Origin: CAWJKP01 sp963843465
GTDB lineage: Bacteria > Planctomycetota > Planctomycetia > Pirellulales > Thermoguttaceae
DNA length: 64,000 nucleotides
Direction of reading: 5' to 3'
Assembly (NCBI GenBank): GCA_963843465.1
Contig: CAWJKP010000004.1
Span: 496,001 to 560,000 of the forward strand
This document shows, piece by piece, positions 24,923-34,654 of this stretch. The first letter of the stretch is position 1, and each line of letters opens with the position of its first letter. Position numbers and translations under genes: made by a program. A model generated the notes under the pieces. It was not told the origin of the DNA. It was given only the letters and a program-made list of their open reading frames with translations, and did no database searches.

Positions 24923-27900
24923 ATGAACAAGAATCGGGCCCCGATGATCGGCGGCGATCGCAACTGTTATGGCCTGTTGGGCGTGGCGGTGCTCTGCCTG
25001 GCAGTGACTCTGGGCGAGCTGACGGTCTACGGGCAGACCCCATCGGGACTGACAGGCGCGAGCCCGGCGGACCAATTCGGCCCGCCCGGGGGACCGCCCT
25101 TGGGGCCGAACAATGGCGAGTTCATGCCGGCTCCGCCGCCCATGGGCCGGATGCCTTCGCTGGCCCCGCCGCCGGGCCCGATGCCTTCGGAGACCGGCCC
25201 GCCGCCGGGACCTCCGACGACCGCTCCTGCCCGGCCCGGCGATCTCCCCCCCGGCGCCGTTCCGGTCGATCGGATGCCCTTGGGCGGCAAGCCGGCGGCC
25301 GCGGAGCCGGTGGCCGAGGTCCGCGTCACGGGCAACAGCAAGGTGCCGCTGGAGAAAATCCTCGCCAATATCCACACCCATGCCGGCCGGCCGTTCAATG
25401 CCGACACCATCGACGAGGACGTCCGCCGGCTCACCAAGAACGGCCAGTTCATCAGCGTCAAGCCCTTTACCCTGCGGACGCCGCAGGGCCTGGTGGTGAT
25501 CTTCGAGGTCATCGAGAAGCCGATCCTGCACTACGTCAAGTACGTGGGCAGCGACGGGATCCGCAAGCAGAAGCTGGCCACGGAGGCCAAGATCAAGCCC
25601 GGCGACGCCATGGACCCCTATGCCGTGGAAGACGCGCGGCGGGCGATCGAGGACCACTACCACTCCCATGGTTTCCCCAGGGCCCGCGTGACGATCGTCG
25701 AGGGCAGCAAGCCCACCGATCGCGGGGCGATCTTCCTGATCGACGAGGGGCAAAAGCAGGCGATCCTCTGGACCGACTTCATCGGCAACACGATCGCTTC
25801 CGACGCCCGGCTGCGGACCCAGATCAAGTCCACGCCGGGAATCCTCTGGCTCTTCGGCGGAAACGTCGAGAGCAAAGAGATCGAAGAGGACAAACAGCGG
25901 CTGACCGCCTACTACCGCGGCCTAGGCTTCTTCGATTGCAAAATCGGCGGCCCGCTGAAGGAGTTCAACGACGCCCAGACCTGGCTCCATTTGACTTTCG
26001 TGCTCCAGGAAGGCCCGCGGTACCAGGTCCGCAACGTCTCCTTCCTGGGCAACACCAAGTTCCCCACCGCCAAGCTGGCGGAAACGGTCAAGCTCAAGAA
26101 CACCACGGCCGAGAACCCGGTCTACTTCAACCAGGCGCAGATGAAGGCCGACGTGGTGGCGATGCAGGACCTCTACGGCAGCGACGGCTACGTCTTCTGC
26201 AACGTCAAGGCCGACATGCGCTATCTTGCCGACAAGGTGGGCTTTGTGGACATGGTCTACAAGCTCAGGGAAGGTGAGCGGTACCGGATCGGAACGGTCC
26301 ACGTGCTGATCAAGGGCGACTACCCGCACACCCGCATCAACACCGTGCTCAACCGCCTGGGCTGCATTCGCCCGGGCGAGATCGCCGATACCCGCGAGAT
26401 GCGCCGAGCGGAGACGCGTCTGAAGGCTTCGCAGCTCTTCGAGGTCGATCCGAAGAACGGCGCGGCGCCGAAGATTGCCTTCAGCCCGCCGGGCCTGGAC
26501 AAGTCGGATGATGAAGAGGAAGTCGCCGACGCGCCGGGAAAGCCGGCCGGTGTGCGCCGGCAGAGTCCGAACACCCCGCCTGGCTGGCCGCTTCCCGCGG
26601 CGGTGACCCCCGCGAGCGCCGCCGGGACCCAGGATCGCACCATCGACGTGACGGTCGAGGGCACCTGGATCGGCGGCGACATCCCCGACGAGCCGCCCAC
26701 CTGGAAACAAGGGCAGCCACAGCCCGTTCCCGCCTCCGCTCCGCTAGCGCCGCCCCCGGCCGTTCGGGCCGCGGCCGACAGCTCGCCGTGGGTGGCGCCG
26801 CCTTCCGGCGGGGCGCCATGCTCGCTAAGTGCCTGTCCAGAAACATCTTGTGGTGCAGGCGTCCCGCCTGCCCAAGCAGCCGGGACGGCTGCACCACAAA
26901 GAGCGAGCATGGCCGCCGCCGAATCATGCCCACGGCAAGCGCGGGCATGGTACCCGCCGCTGGCCGGCCCTTTCCAGCGGCCGGCAGACGACCGGCCAGC
27001 GCCCGGACCACGAACCTGTCTCACCTCCTGCCGGCTCGAGCGCGACGCCCCCGATGGCGATGATGAATTAGATCAGGCCGCGGCGACGCTCCGGCTCTGG
27101 TTGGACCGCACGGCTGCGGAACGGATTTATGTCCCACATTCTCTTACCTTTGCTGACATCCGGCTGGTCCGCACGGCTGTGGGACAGATTGGAAATCCAT
27201 CCAGCAACGAGGCCGATCTTCCGGACGGATTAGCAATCCGTCCTACGGCCAGTGGCACCCAGGAAGGTCCGGCCGAGGGCCCAGCAGGCGCAGGGACCAG
27301 CCCCCTCCTCCGCCTTCTCCGCCGCGGGGCCGCCCCGAGTTCGTCGTGCGCGGATACAATCCCGACGGCGGCGTCTCCTTCCCAACGTCCGGGCCGATGT
27401 CCGGCCCACCCTCCGTTTCCGGGCCCGGCGTGGCCGCCGGGGCTAACATGGCGCCGGCGCCGGTGGACGGCCTGTCGGGGCCCAATGTTTCCTTTGCCAG
27501 CCAACTGCCGCCTCCGCCCGGCAGCGTGCCGCCTCCGCCTGGCGGTTACGGGCAGGTTCCCGTGGCCGATCCGGCGCTGGGCGGCATCGAGCCCTATTCC
27601 GGCCTTCCGCTGGACCAGCCGCCGGCCTTGCCCATATTCCCCACGCAAATCGAGACGCGGACCGGCCGGTTCATGGTGAGCGTGGGCGTGAACTCCGACG
27701 CGGGCCTGGTCGGATCGATCACCGTCGACGAGCAGAACTTCGATTGGACCCGCCTGCCCACCAGTTGGGAAGACATCCGCGACGGCGTTGCTTGGCGGGG
27801 CAACGGCGAGCGGCTGCAAATCCAATTGGTCCCCGGCACGGAGCTCCAGCGGTACTCCATCACCTGGCAGAATCCCAACCTGATGGACAGCGACGTGGGC

Positions 27901-28715
27901 CTGGGCCTGAATGGCTACTACTTCCAACGCGAGTACAACGACTGGTTCGAGACCTGGATGGGCGGCCGCGCGTCGTTAGGCTACCAGTTCGCGCAGGAGC
28001 TCACCGGCAGCGTCGCCTACCGCTTCGCGCAGGTCAACGTCTACGACCTGGACGCGCTGGCGGCGCCGGGCGGCGTGCCGCTCCCCGAGCTGCGGTCGGC
28101 CGTGGGACATCACAACTACCTCAACGGGTTCAGCCTCACGCTGACCAACGACAGCCGCGATAACCCCTTCCTGGCAACGCAGGGGCACTTCTTGGAAGCG
28201 TCGGTGGAAGAGGTGGTCGGCACCTTCCAGTATCCCCGCGCCAGCTCGACGCGCGGCAATACTTCCTCATCACCCAGCGCCCCGACAGTTCCGGCCGGCA
28301 GGTGCTGAGCCTCAACGGGCACGTGGGCTGGACGGGCGACCAGACGCCGGTCTATGACGCCTTCTTCGCCGGCGGATACTCCTCGCTCCGCGGTTTCGAG
28401 TTCCGCGGCGCCTGCCCGCACGACAACAGCGTCGAGGTGGGCGGAGATTTCGAAGTCCTCGCCGGCGCCGAATATCTCTTCCCCATCACGGCCGACGACA
28501 TGCTCCGCGGCGTGCTCTTCCTCGACACGGGCACGGTCGAGCCCTCGATCAAGGACTGGTCGAACAACTACCGCGTGGCTGCCGGCTTCGGCCTGCGAAT
28601 CACGATCCCCGCCATGGGCCCCGCGCCGATCGCCCTGGACTTCGCCATCCCCCTGGCCCTCAATCACGGCGACGAGGTCAACAACTTCAGCTTCTTCGTG
28701 GGCTTCCTGCGGTAA
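24923..28715 (+). CDS. bamA: Outer-membrane assembly factor BamA, with repeat insertions and two frameshifts
   Basis: ATG 24923 (longer frame from 24878 lacks support) gives a signal (LLGVAVLCLAVTLGELTVYG), a Pro/Gly-rich linker and four to five POTRA units (VAEVRVTGNSKVPLEKILA, ILHYVKYVGSDGIRKQKL, QVRNVSFLGNTKFPTAKL, RIGTVHVLIKGDY). A Pro-rich region then holds palindromic insertions (26815-26913, 27178-27246). Near 27200 the frame shifts to PPSPPRGRPEFVVRGYNPDG, and near 28242 it shifts again (missing C) to DARQYFLITQRPDSSGRQV. The Omp85 barrel ends at 28715 with DAFFAGGYSSLRGFEFRG and DFAIPLALNHGDEVNNFSFF. BamA inserts beta-barrel proteins in the outer membrane and is essential, so the shifts may be sequence errors. 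Confidence 0.85.
26815..26913. repeat. Nested inverted repeat inside bamA linker
   Basis: Outer arms GCCATGCTCGCT (26815-26826) and AGCGAGCATGGC (26902-26913) enclose inner arms CTTGTGGTGCAGGCGTCCCG (26848-26867) and its complement (26881-26901). It is translated through. The following GCCGCCGAATC...GGCAAGCGCGGGC piece recurs at 12178-12232. Confidence 0.8.
27178..27246. repeat. Palindromic element, family R5 (GGACGGATTGGCAATCCGTCC type), in bamA
   Basis: Reads GGACAGATTGGAAATCC...CCGGACGGATTAGCAATCCGTCCTAC. Translated as VGQIGNPSSNEADLPDGLAI. A related copy sits in the 3000-residue gene at 43770-43858, read there as VGRIANPSGRIANPSSKEPG then RRDGLAIRPT. It lies next to the first bamA frameshift and may have caused it. 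Confidence 0.8.
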
Positions 28716-28748
28716 CCAAGGCTATTGCTCCCGACTCGCCGCCGATCA

Positions 28749-29387
28749 CTATTTGCCGTAGCTCGGCGGATTGCTTGGGACCGCGTTGGCGCCGGCCGTA
28801 GAGCTCGGTTGCCCGCCGGGAGGAGTCAACGCCGTTTGGTACAACTCCCAGCCATTGCTGGTGGCAGCAAAGGTGTAAATGGCCGGGTTCAGTGAGTAGG
28901 TAGCCGTTCCCAAGCTGCCGCCGCGATCGAAGCTGATCGCATCGCCCGGGCTGATGGTCAAGTCCTGTTTCATGCCCGACGCCAGGCTGAAGGACTGACT
29001 GTTGACGGTGAACGACAAGGTCACGCCGGTGCTGGCCGGGTTGACGACCTCGGCCGGGGCCTGGACCTGAGCCACCGGGTTGGCAGTCGTCTGGGGCCAG
29101 TAGCCCGCAGTGACCTGGGGATAAGCGTATCCACCCCACCCGCTCCAACCAGGATAGCCCCAACCATAGCCGCCGTAGCCGTAGCCGCCCTTGTAGCCGC
29201 CATAGCCGCCGTAGCCGCCTCCCCAGTTACCCTTACTTCCGCCGCCCCAGCTCCCCCCACCTCCGCCGCCCCAGCTCCCCCCGCCTCCGCCGCCCTTACC
29301 ACCACCACCACCTCCACCACCCGGACCACCGAAAGCCGGTTGGACCGCCAACAGGCCCGCCACCACGAGCGCGAGAAACGTCCTCAT
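28749..29387 (-). CDS. Gly/Tyr-rich secreted protein with beta-rich C-terminal domain
   Basis: 212 residues from ATG 29387 (the longer frame to 29618 lacks a start context; GAGGGGG precedes 29387). Signal peptide TFLALVVAGLLAVQPAFG, then a ~70-residue Gly run with Trp/Tyr (GGGGGKGGGG, GGYGGYGGYKGGYGYGG), then a compact domain: TLSFTVNSQSFSLASGMKQD and FDRGGSLGTATYSLNPAIYT, a fold I have seen in planctomycete hypothetical secreted proteins. Probably an envelope or surface protein. Converges with bamA (33 bp between stops). Confidence 0.75.
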   Translation of the reverse strand: MRTFLALVVAGLLAVQPAFGGPGGGGGGGGKGGGGGGSWGGGGGGSWGGGSKGNWGGGYGGYGGYKGGYGYGGYGWGYPGWSGWGGYAYPQVTAGYWPQTTANPVAQVQAPAEVVNPASTGVTLSFTVNSQSFSLASGMKQDLTISPGDAISFDRGGSLGTATYSLNPAIYTFAATSNGWELYQTALTPPGGQPSSTAGANAVPSNPPSYGK

Positions 29388-29960
29388 GAGAAACCCCCTC
29401 TGGTCCCCGCAAGGGACCCTGAAGTCTTGTGAAATAGGGTTGCCAAACCGCCGGGTTCTCTGTCCAATCCAAAGAATCGCGATCGGGCTCCCAATGAAGA
29501 GTATTTCCCTCCTCGAGAGAGTCAACTCTGCAAAAGCGATTTTGTCTTGCTTGCGGTTGCGCCAAAAGGTGGACGCGATAGAGGTACGTAAAGGAGGGCC
29601 GTTGCGATTGTCGTTCACCTGCTACCCTGGTCGGAATCGCCCCATCGGTCAGAAACGGTCGGCCACCGTAAAAGCTTACTCTATAATGACTTTGGCGAGA
29701 TCGTTGCGATTCAAGGCAGGATTAGGCTCGCGTCGGATCGAGATTTGTCCACGAGGGAACACGCACCGTTACCCCCCACAGGGTTACGGCCCCATGGCAT
29801 CCGTAGGCTAAGGAACCGTCTGATGGTCTTCACCCGGGCTCCCGGATGCAAGAGGCTACTCAAGGCCGGACAGTCGAGATGGTCGGCGAGGCCCGGCATC
29901 AGGAAGTTGGGAAGACCCTGGACGACTAACCCCAGACAGCGTTAGGTTCTTCACAAAGTT
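29388..29960. other. 573-bp intergenic region
   Basis: No ORF convinces me here. A TATAAT at 29682-29687, in a locally AT-richer stretch, could be a -10 box for the RluA gene downstream, about 270 bp away, but no matching -35 stands out. ACCGTTACC...GGGTTACGG around 29765-29790 is a weak hairpin. Confidence 0.3.
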
Positions 29961-30950
29961 ATGCCGAAGCCCGCCTTCTGCATCCATCATGCTCTCGCGC
30001 AACACGCCGGCCGGACCTTGACGGCCGTCTTGCGGCAACTGCGGCCCGGCGAGTCGTGGTCGCAGGTCCGCCGGCTGGTCCGCAATCGGCACGTGCAGCT
30101 TAACGGCAATCTCTGCTTGGACGAGGGGCGGAAGCTCAAGGCGGGCGACGTGATCAAAGTCTGGCAGGAGCCGCGACTGCCCTTGCCCCGTGCCGAGGAG
30201 CTCGAGATCCGCTACCAGGACAAACACCTGGTGGTGGTGGAGAAGCCGGCCGGGGTGACGACGCTGCGGCACGCCGAGGAGCGGACCCTGCCGCGGCGCC
30301 GGCGGCAGGCGCAGCCGACCTTGGACGAGATGCTCGGCCAGATCCTGGCCCGATCGCCGCAGGGCCGCAGGCCGGGGTCGCACTCCCGCCGCCGCCCGCC
30401 CGCGATTCGTCCCGTGCACCGCCTCGACCGCGACACCAGCGGGCTGATGGTATTGGCCCGCTCGCCCGAGGCCGAGCAAAAGCTGGTGCAAATGTTCCGC
30501 AAGCACGACCTGCACCGCGTCTACCTGGCGATCGTCACGGGCGAGGTCCGCGCACAGACCTTCGAGTCGTTTCTGGTCCGCGACCGGGGCGACGGACTCC
30601 GCGGCAGCACCCCGCTGCCGGGCGTCGGCCAGCGGGCGGTGACCCACGTCCGCCCGCTGGAATCGCTCGACGGTTACACGCTCGTCCAGTGCCGGCTGGA
30701 GACGGGTCGAACGCACCAGATCCGCATCCACCTGGCGGAGGCCGGCCACCTGGTCTGCGGCGAGAAGATCTACAACCGCCCCTTGGGCGGACGGCCGATC
30801 GCGGATCGCAGCGGTGCGCAGCGACAGGCCCTGCACGCCGCCGAACTGGGGTTTGCCCATCCGGTCACGGGCGAGCCGCTCTGGTTCGTCTCTCCGTTGC
30901 CGCCCGACCTGGATCGGCTCTTGGCAAGGCTCCGCGGCGTAAGGTCTTAG
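29961..30950 (+). CDS. RluA-family pseudouridine synthase with S4 domain
   Basis: 329 residues. S4 RNA-binding domain (about 18-70: AGRTLTAVLRQLRPGESWSQ, NGNLCLDEGRKLKAGD), then the RluA catalytic core: VVVEKPAGVTTLRH, HRLDRDTSGLMVLA with the catalytic Asp (about residue 157), and ETGRTHQIRIHL. Converts specific uridines of rRNA or tRNA to pseudouridine. An Arg-rich insertion (LPRRRRQAQP, SHSRRRPPA) before the HRLDR motif is unusual. Target unclear (RluC/RluD type). Confidence 0.93.
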   Translation: MPKPAFCIHHALAQHAGRTLTAVLRQLRPGESWSQVRRLVRNRHVQLNGNLCLDEGRKLKAGDVIKVWQEPRLPLPRAEELEIRYQDKHLVVVEKPAGVTTLRHAEERTLPRRRRQAQPTLDEMLGQILARSPQGRRPGSHSRRRPPAIRPVHRLDRDTSGLMVLARSPEAEQKLVQMFRKHDLHRVYLAIVTGEVRAQTFESFLVRDRGDGLRGSTPLPGVGQRAVTHVRPLESLDGYTLVQCRLETGRTHQIRIHLAEAGHLVCGEKIYNRPLGGRPIADRSGAQRQALHAAELGFAHPVTGEPLWFVSPLPPDLDRLLARLRGVRS

Positions 30951-30974
30951 GTCTTGGGTTCTCGGTCTATCCTT

Positions 30975-31110
30975 GGAGTGCGGCGACTTGTCGCCGCTTT
31001 TCCGGCGCATTTGTCAGCAAAAGGCTACGCGGCCTTTCGCCTGAAATAGGTCTCCCGATCGCTTCTAGCCGCTCAAAGAGCGGCGACAAGTCGCCGCACT
31101 CCGAAACTTC
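30975..31110. repeat. Inverted pair of R3 palindromes
   Basis: GGAGTGCGGCGACTTGTCGCCGC (first half at 30975-30997) faces AGCGGCGACAAGTCGCCGCA (31079 on), with CTCCGAAACTTCGGCTGGC following, the same flank as at 3362-3394. It fills the gap between RluA and DUF4432. Confidence 0.8.
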
Positions 31111-31149
31111 GGCTGGCTTTCAGGGCTAGGGTATGTCGTGCTGGATTCC

Positions 31150-31167
31150 GTTATGCTAAAGCATAAC
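31150..31167. promoter_or_regulatory. Perfect palindrome GTTATGC-TAAA-GCATAAC
   Basis: 7-bp arms with a 4-bp spacer, 40 bp ahead of the DUF4432 ATG at 31207, where an operator would sit. The same half-site occurs as the inverted repeat at 5788-5825 near coaE. A short AT-rich dyad in high-GC DNA is unlikely by chance; the protein that binds it is unknown. Confidence 0.5.
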
Positions 31168-31206
31168 CTACGAAGGCTGCCCGCTATCCCAAGGAGAACC
31201 GCGCTC

Positions 31207-32367
31207 ATGGCCAAAAAGACCTGGATGTTGACCGACGTCGATCAGGACCTGTACGTCCCACGGCTGACCGTTTCGCCGGCCGACGTGGGCGGCCCCGCCG
31301 CGGGCTACGCGGTCACCAAGCGGACGCTCCGCGGAGGGCTCCGCGAGGGCGTCGACGTGATCGAGGTCGATAACGGCCGGTTCCGTTTCGTCGTCGTGCC
31401 CACGCGGGGGATGGGCATCTGGCGGGCGGCGCAGGACGACCTGGTGCTGGGCTGGAAGTCGCCCGTCAAAGGCCCGGTCCATCCGGCCTTCGTGCGGCTC
31501 GAGGAGGCCAGCGGCATCGGCTGGCTCGACGGCTTCGACGAGTTTCTGGTCCGCTGCGGACTGGAGAGCAACGGGGCGCCGGAGAAGAACGCCGACGGCA
31601 CGCTGCATTACGGCCTGCACGGCAAGATCGCCAATCTACCCGCCCACCAGGTGTACCTCAACATTGACGGCGACGCGGGCGAGATCGCCGTCACCGGCAC
31701 GGTCGATGAGGCCCGGCTGTTCGGCAACAAGCTGCGGCTGACCTCGACGATCACCACCCGGGTCGGCCAGTCCGGCATGACGATTACTGATCGGGTTACC
31801 AGCCTTTCCGCCGAGCCGGCCGAGCTGGAGCTTCTGTACCACGTCAATTTCGGCCCGCCGCTGGCGGTCCCCGGCGCGAAGGTCGTGCTGCCGGTGAGCC
31901 TGATGGCCCCGAGGGACCGGGTGGCCGTGGAGAACCTGGACCAGTGGGACAGCTACGGGCCGGCCTCGCCCGGTTCGTCGGAAGCGGTCTTTTTCTTCGA
32001 GCTGGCGGCCGATGCGGACGGCCAGACCCGGGCCCTGCTGCACAACGCCGCGGCGGACCGGGGCGTGAGTCTGCGGTTTGCCAAGGACCGGCTCCCCTAT
32101 TTCTCGCTTTGGAAGAACCGGCAAGCCGAGATCGACGGCTACGTCACCGGCCTGGAGCCGGCCACCAACTTCCCCAACGTCAAGTCGTTCGAGAAAGCCC
32201 ATGGCCGCGTGATCGTGCTCGCCCCCGGCCAGTCGCGTACCTTCGAGATCGCCCTGGAGGTCCACGCGGACGCCTCCTCCGTGTCGGCGGCGGCCGAAGC
32301 GGTGGAGAAGATCCAGGAGCTAGTCCATCCGCAGATTTTGTCCCAGCCCGATCCGACGTGGTCATAG
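31207..32367 (+). CDS. DUF4432 family aldose-1-epimerase-like protein
   Basis: 386 residues from ATG 31207 (AAGGAGAA upstream). Galactose-mutarotase-like fold: FRFVVVPTRGMGIWRA, FLVRCGLESNGAPE, LHYGLHGKIANLPAH (His pair region), YHVNFGPPL, GLEPATNFPN with conserved Glu. DUF4432 proteins are often annotated aldose epimerases and accompany sugar-catabolic genes; the true substrate is unknown. Cytosolic (no signal peptide). Transcribed convergently with dcd. Confidence 0.85.
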   Translation: MAKKTWMLTDVDQDLYVPRLTVSPADVGGPAAGYAVTKRTLRGGLREGVDVIEVDNGRFRFVVVPTRGMGIWRAAQDDLVLGWKSPVKGPVHPAFVRLEEASGIGWLDGFDEFLVRCGLESNGAPEKNADGTLHYGLHGKIANLPAHQVYLNIDGDAGEIAVTGTVDEARLFGNKLRLTSTITTRVGQSGMTITDRVTSLSAEPAELELLYHVNFGPPLAVPGAKVVLPVSLMAPRDRVAVENLDQWDSYGPASPGSSEAVFFFELAADADGQTRALLHNAAADRGVSLRFAKDRLPYFSLWKNRQAEIDGYVTGLEPATNFPNVKSFEKAHGRVIVLAPGQSRTFEIALEVHADASSVSAAAEAVEKIQELVHPQILSQPDPTWS

Positions 32368-32414
32368 GTGGACTTCGTTGAGAGCGCCGATGCCGCTCCC
32401 GACACGTTGATTGC

Positions 32415-32999
32415 TCACCCCGCAGCATTCCGCTGTCCCTGGAACTGGCTTGGGTTTTCGATTGGGCAGCCTTTGACCTCTTCGACGATTAGTTGGGCGA
32501 TGGCCATACCGGGCCGGAGCATGAACGACGCAGGCCCCAAGTTGATCATCTCCAGCGTCAGCGTCCCCTTGAAGCCCGGATGGACGGTCGGCGCGGTGAA
32601 GTGAATCAGAATGCCGAACCGTGCGCGGCTGCTCTTCCCCTCGATCCGCGCTGCCAGACATGTCGGGCGGGCCCGCAGGATGGGCAACTCGATATGCTCG
32701 TGCGTCCTGGCCAAGATGAAACGATGCGGTTCCAGACAGAAGGGCTGCAAGTCGCTGATTTTCACGGTCTGGGAGTGCTGCCGGATTGTGTCCGCAATAC
32801 TGCCCGGCTGGGTCAAGTCGTAAGTGATTTGTCCCTCTTTGGGGACGGTGATTTCATCGCCCAACGACAAATCGACCGAGTGGGTGTCATAAGGAGAGTG
32901 GGCCTGCCCGATCGTGGGTAGTCGTGGCGCAGGCTCGGGCCGGATAATCAGCCGCCCTTCGTCCAAGGCAGAGAAGAGTTCCACGTTGGAAAGGATCAT
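32415..32999 (-). CDS. dcd: dCTP deaminase
   Basis: 194 residues, normal length. Converts dCTP to dUTP (or directly to dUMP in bifunctional types) for thymidylate supply. Trimeric dUTPase-like fold: DTHSVDLSLGDEI, RFILARTHEHIELP, AARIEGKSSRARFGI with the catalytic Glu, TAPTVHPGFKGTLTLEMINLG and LRPGMAIAQLI. Nine bases separate it from the small gene upstream, so they are cotranscribed. Confidence 0.93.
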   Translation of the reverse strand: MILSNVELFSALDEGRLIIRPEPAPRLPTIGQAHSPYDTHSVDLSLGDEITVPKEGQITYDLTQPGSIADTIRQHSQTVKISDLQPFCLEPHRFILARTHEHIELPILRARPTCLAARIEGKSSRARFGILIHFTAPTVHPGFKGTLTLEMINLGPASFMLRPGMAIAQLIVEEVKGCPIENPSQFQGQRNAAG

Positions 33000-33008
33000 G
33001 GATGGAAT

Positions 33009-33305
33009 TCAGACCGCCTCGCGGTGGGCGGGAAGCTCGACCTGGTCATCGCGCACCGTAACAGTTTGCCCATTTTCAAAGGTTTGGCCCGGAAGACGTA
33101 CCAGTATCAATGCTCCCTCGCGAGCGAGCACGTCGACGCGAAGCCAACCGTCCACGGTTTGGTCGCCAGTTGCGGGGCGGTTGGCCTCAACGAAGTCTTC
33201 AGGCACAAAAAGCGAAAACTCGCTGCCGCCCGCAGTCTTGCCGCGGACGGCGAGCTCTCCGCTAAACATCCCGCGGTTGACCTGACACCGAAGTAGGACT
33301 TCCAT
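33009..33305 (-). CDS. Small hypothetical protein upstream of dcd
   Basis: 98 residues from ATG 33305, with GGAG six bases upstream (ATG 33308 adjoining). Beta-rich with no TM: EVLLRCQVNRGMFSGELAVR, SEFSLFVPEDFVEANR, ALILVRLPGQTFENGQTVTV. It resembles a small beta-barrel fold, but I do not recognise the family. Co-directional with dcd and 9 bp away, so perhaps a dcd operon partner. The bases 33336-33484 upstream hold no gene. Confidence 0.6.
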   Translation of the reverse strand: MEVLLRCQVNRGMFSGELAVRGKTAGGSEFSLFVPEDFVEANRPATGDQTVDGWLRVDVLAREGALILVRLPGQTFENGQTVTVRDDQVELPAHREAV

Positions 33306-33484
33306 CATGTTCTCCAGTGGCTTGGGGAGTGGCAACCAGGACGCAGGCGCGCAGCTGAGTTTATCCTAGCCGATCGGAGAAACTTCTCTTTCGGAGCGTC
33401 GAATGACATGACCTACCTCGAAATGCTTGAGGCAGCACGCGCCTTGCACCCAATTATGCCAGGTCATTCGCCCCCGTCAATGCC

Positions 33485-34468
33485 TCATGCTTTCGCGCTG
33501 AACCGCCGCACGTACTCCGCGTCCTGGGCGGGCTGGTCGGAGTAGCGGTCGTAAATGCCGACGATGACCCCGTCGCCGGGCTTGATCGAGGCCAGCGTCT
33601 GGCGAAACGCCTGCTCGACCCATTCCGCCCGCTCCGAAAGCCGGCCGGCGGCCAGGATCTTGAAGGCCAGGCAGGTCCGCTTCGTCTGCTGGATGGCCTT
33701 GAACATCCGCGGTGGGTCGTTGGGCAGATAGACCTCGCCCACGGGGATCGGGGCCTGCCCGAGCAGCTTCACCAAGTCCTGCGCCGAGCGGTGGCGCTCG
33801 TAGACGCAGGTCATGTAGTAGTCCAGATCCCAGCCCTTGGACTCGATCGCATCGACGACCGCCGGCATGTGGGTCGAGACGCCCACCGCGAGGCCCGCGT
33901 CGCGAACCTGCTTGAGATAGTCGTGGACCTTGTCGAGCTGACCCGACTTGAAGAGACCATCGGTGACTTCACCGTGGTGGGCAATGCCGATGCAGCCTCC
34001 CTTGGCGAGCCCCCGGATCACGTCCCGGCTTCCGGCCTCGAGGGCCAAGAAGCGCATCTTGCCACCCTCGTCGACCAGCCGCCGGTAGAGGTCGAGGTTC
34101 CCGTACCCCGACTGCCAGCAGTCGATTCCCACCTCCTGGCAGCGGCGGAGCGTCTTGAGGATCTGCTCGGGCGTATAGTAGCTCCGCATCTCGCGGTTCA
34201 CGAAGACCGAGAGGTGCGAGCCGGCATTGAACGGATTGGCCCCGCAGATCAGCCGCGAGATCGAGTGCCGGCCCAGGCGGATCTGCGGCAGCCGGCGTTC
34301 GTCCGCCCTGGCCTGCCCGGCGGCGGCGACCTCCGCCTTCGCCTGCCCGGCCAAGGCGCCCGCCGCTGCCAAGGCGCCGGCCGTCCTGAGGAACTGGCGA
34401 CGGCAAGTGCCCGTCTGTTCGCCCTGCCGGGCTCCCGGGTTTTCGTGGCGGCGGTTGGACGAGTCCAT
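33485..34468 (-). CDS. TAT-exported aldo/keto-reductase-like TIM-barrel protein
   Basis: 327 residues. Twin-arginine signal CRRQFLRTAGALAAAGALAG, then IRLGRHSISRLICGANPF, QVGIDCWQSGYGNLDLY-type (EVGIDCWQSGYGNLDL), IGIAHHGEV, VGEVYLPNDPP and TCLAFKILAAGRLSE: an AKR-like barrel. The usual AKR catalytic Tyr/Lys/Asp tetrad is not clear, so activity is uncertain. Planctomycetes have many such TAT-exported proteins of unknown substrate. Paralogue of 55634-56608, with the same IS-RLI-GGN pattern. Confidence 0.78.
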   Translation of the reverse strand: MDSSNRRHENPGARQGEQTGTCRRQFLRTAGALAAAGALAGQAKAEVAAAGQARADERRLPQIRLGRHSISRLICGANPFNAGSHLSVFVNREMRSYYTPEQILKTLRRCQEVGIDCWQSGYGNLDLYRRLVDEGGKMRFLALEAGSRDVIRGLAKGGCIGIAHHGEVTDGLFKSGQLDKVHDYLKQVRDAGLAVGVSTHMPAVVDAIESKGWDLDYYMTCVYERHRSAQDLVKLLGQAPIPVGEVYLPNDPPRMFKAIQQTKRTCLAFKILAAGRLSERAEWVEQAFRQTLASIKPGDGVIVGIYDRYSDQPAQDAEYVRRFSAKA

Positions 34469-34495
34469 AGGATTTCCTTTCTTCTCGGTTTTCTA

Positions 34496-34646
34496 GTAGG
34501 GTGGGACAAGCTCGCGTCAGCGAGTGCCGGCCCACCAGTCCTGCGTACAACGCCGATAGTTAACGTAGCATACCCAGCCAGCGCCGGCCCAGCAGCCCCG
34601 CTCTCGGTGGGCCGGCGGCCGCCACGGCGGCCTTGTCCCACCCTAC
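34496..34646. repeat. Inverted repeat, family R1
   Basis: Arms 34496-34536 (GTAGGGTGGGACAAGCTCGC...GGCCCACC) and 34606-34646, with a 70-bp middle unlike that of the long copies. It fills the gap between the TAT protein and the methyltransferase. Confidence 0.85.
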
Positions 34647-34654
34647 CTATCTAT

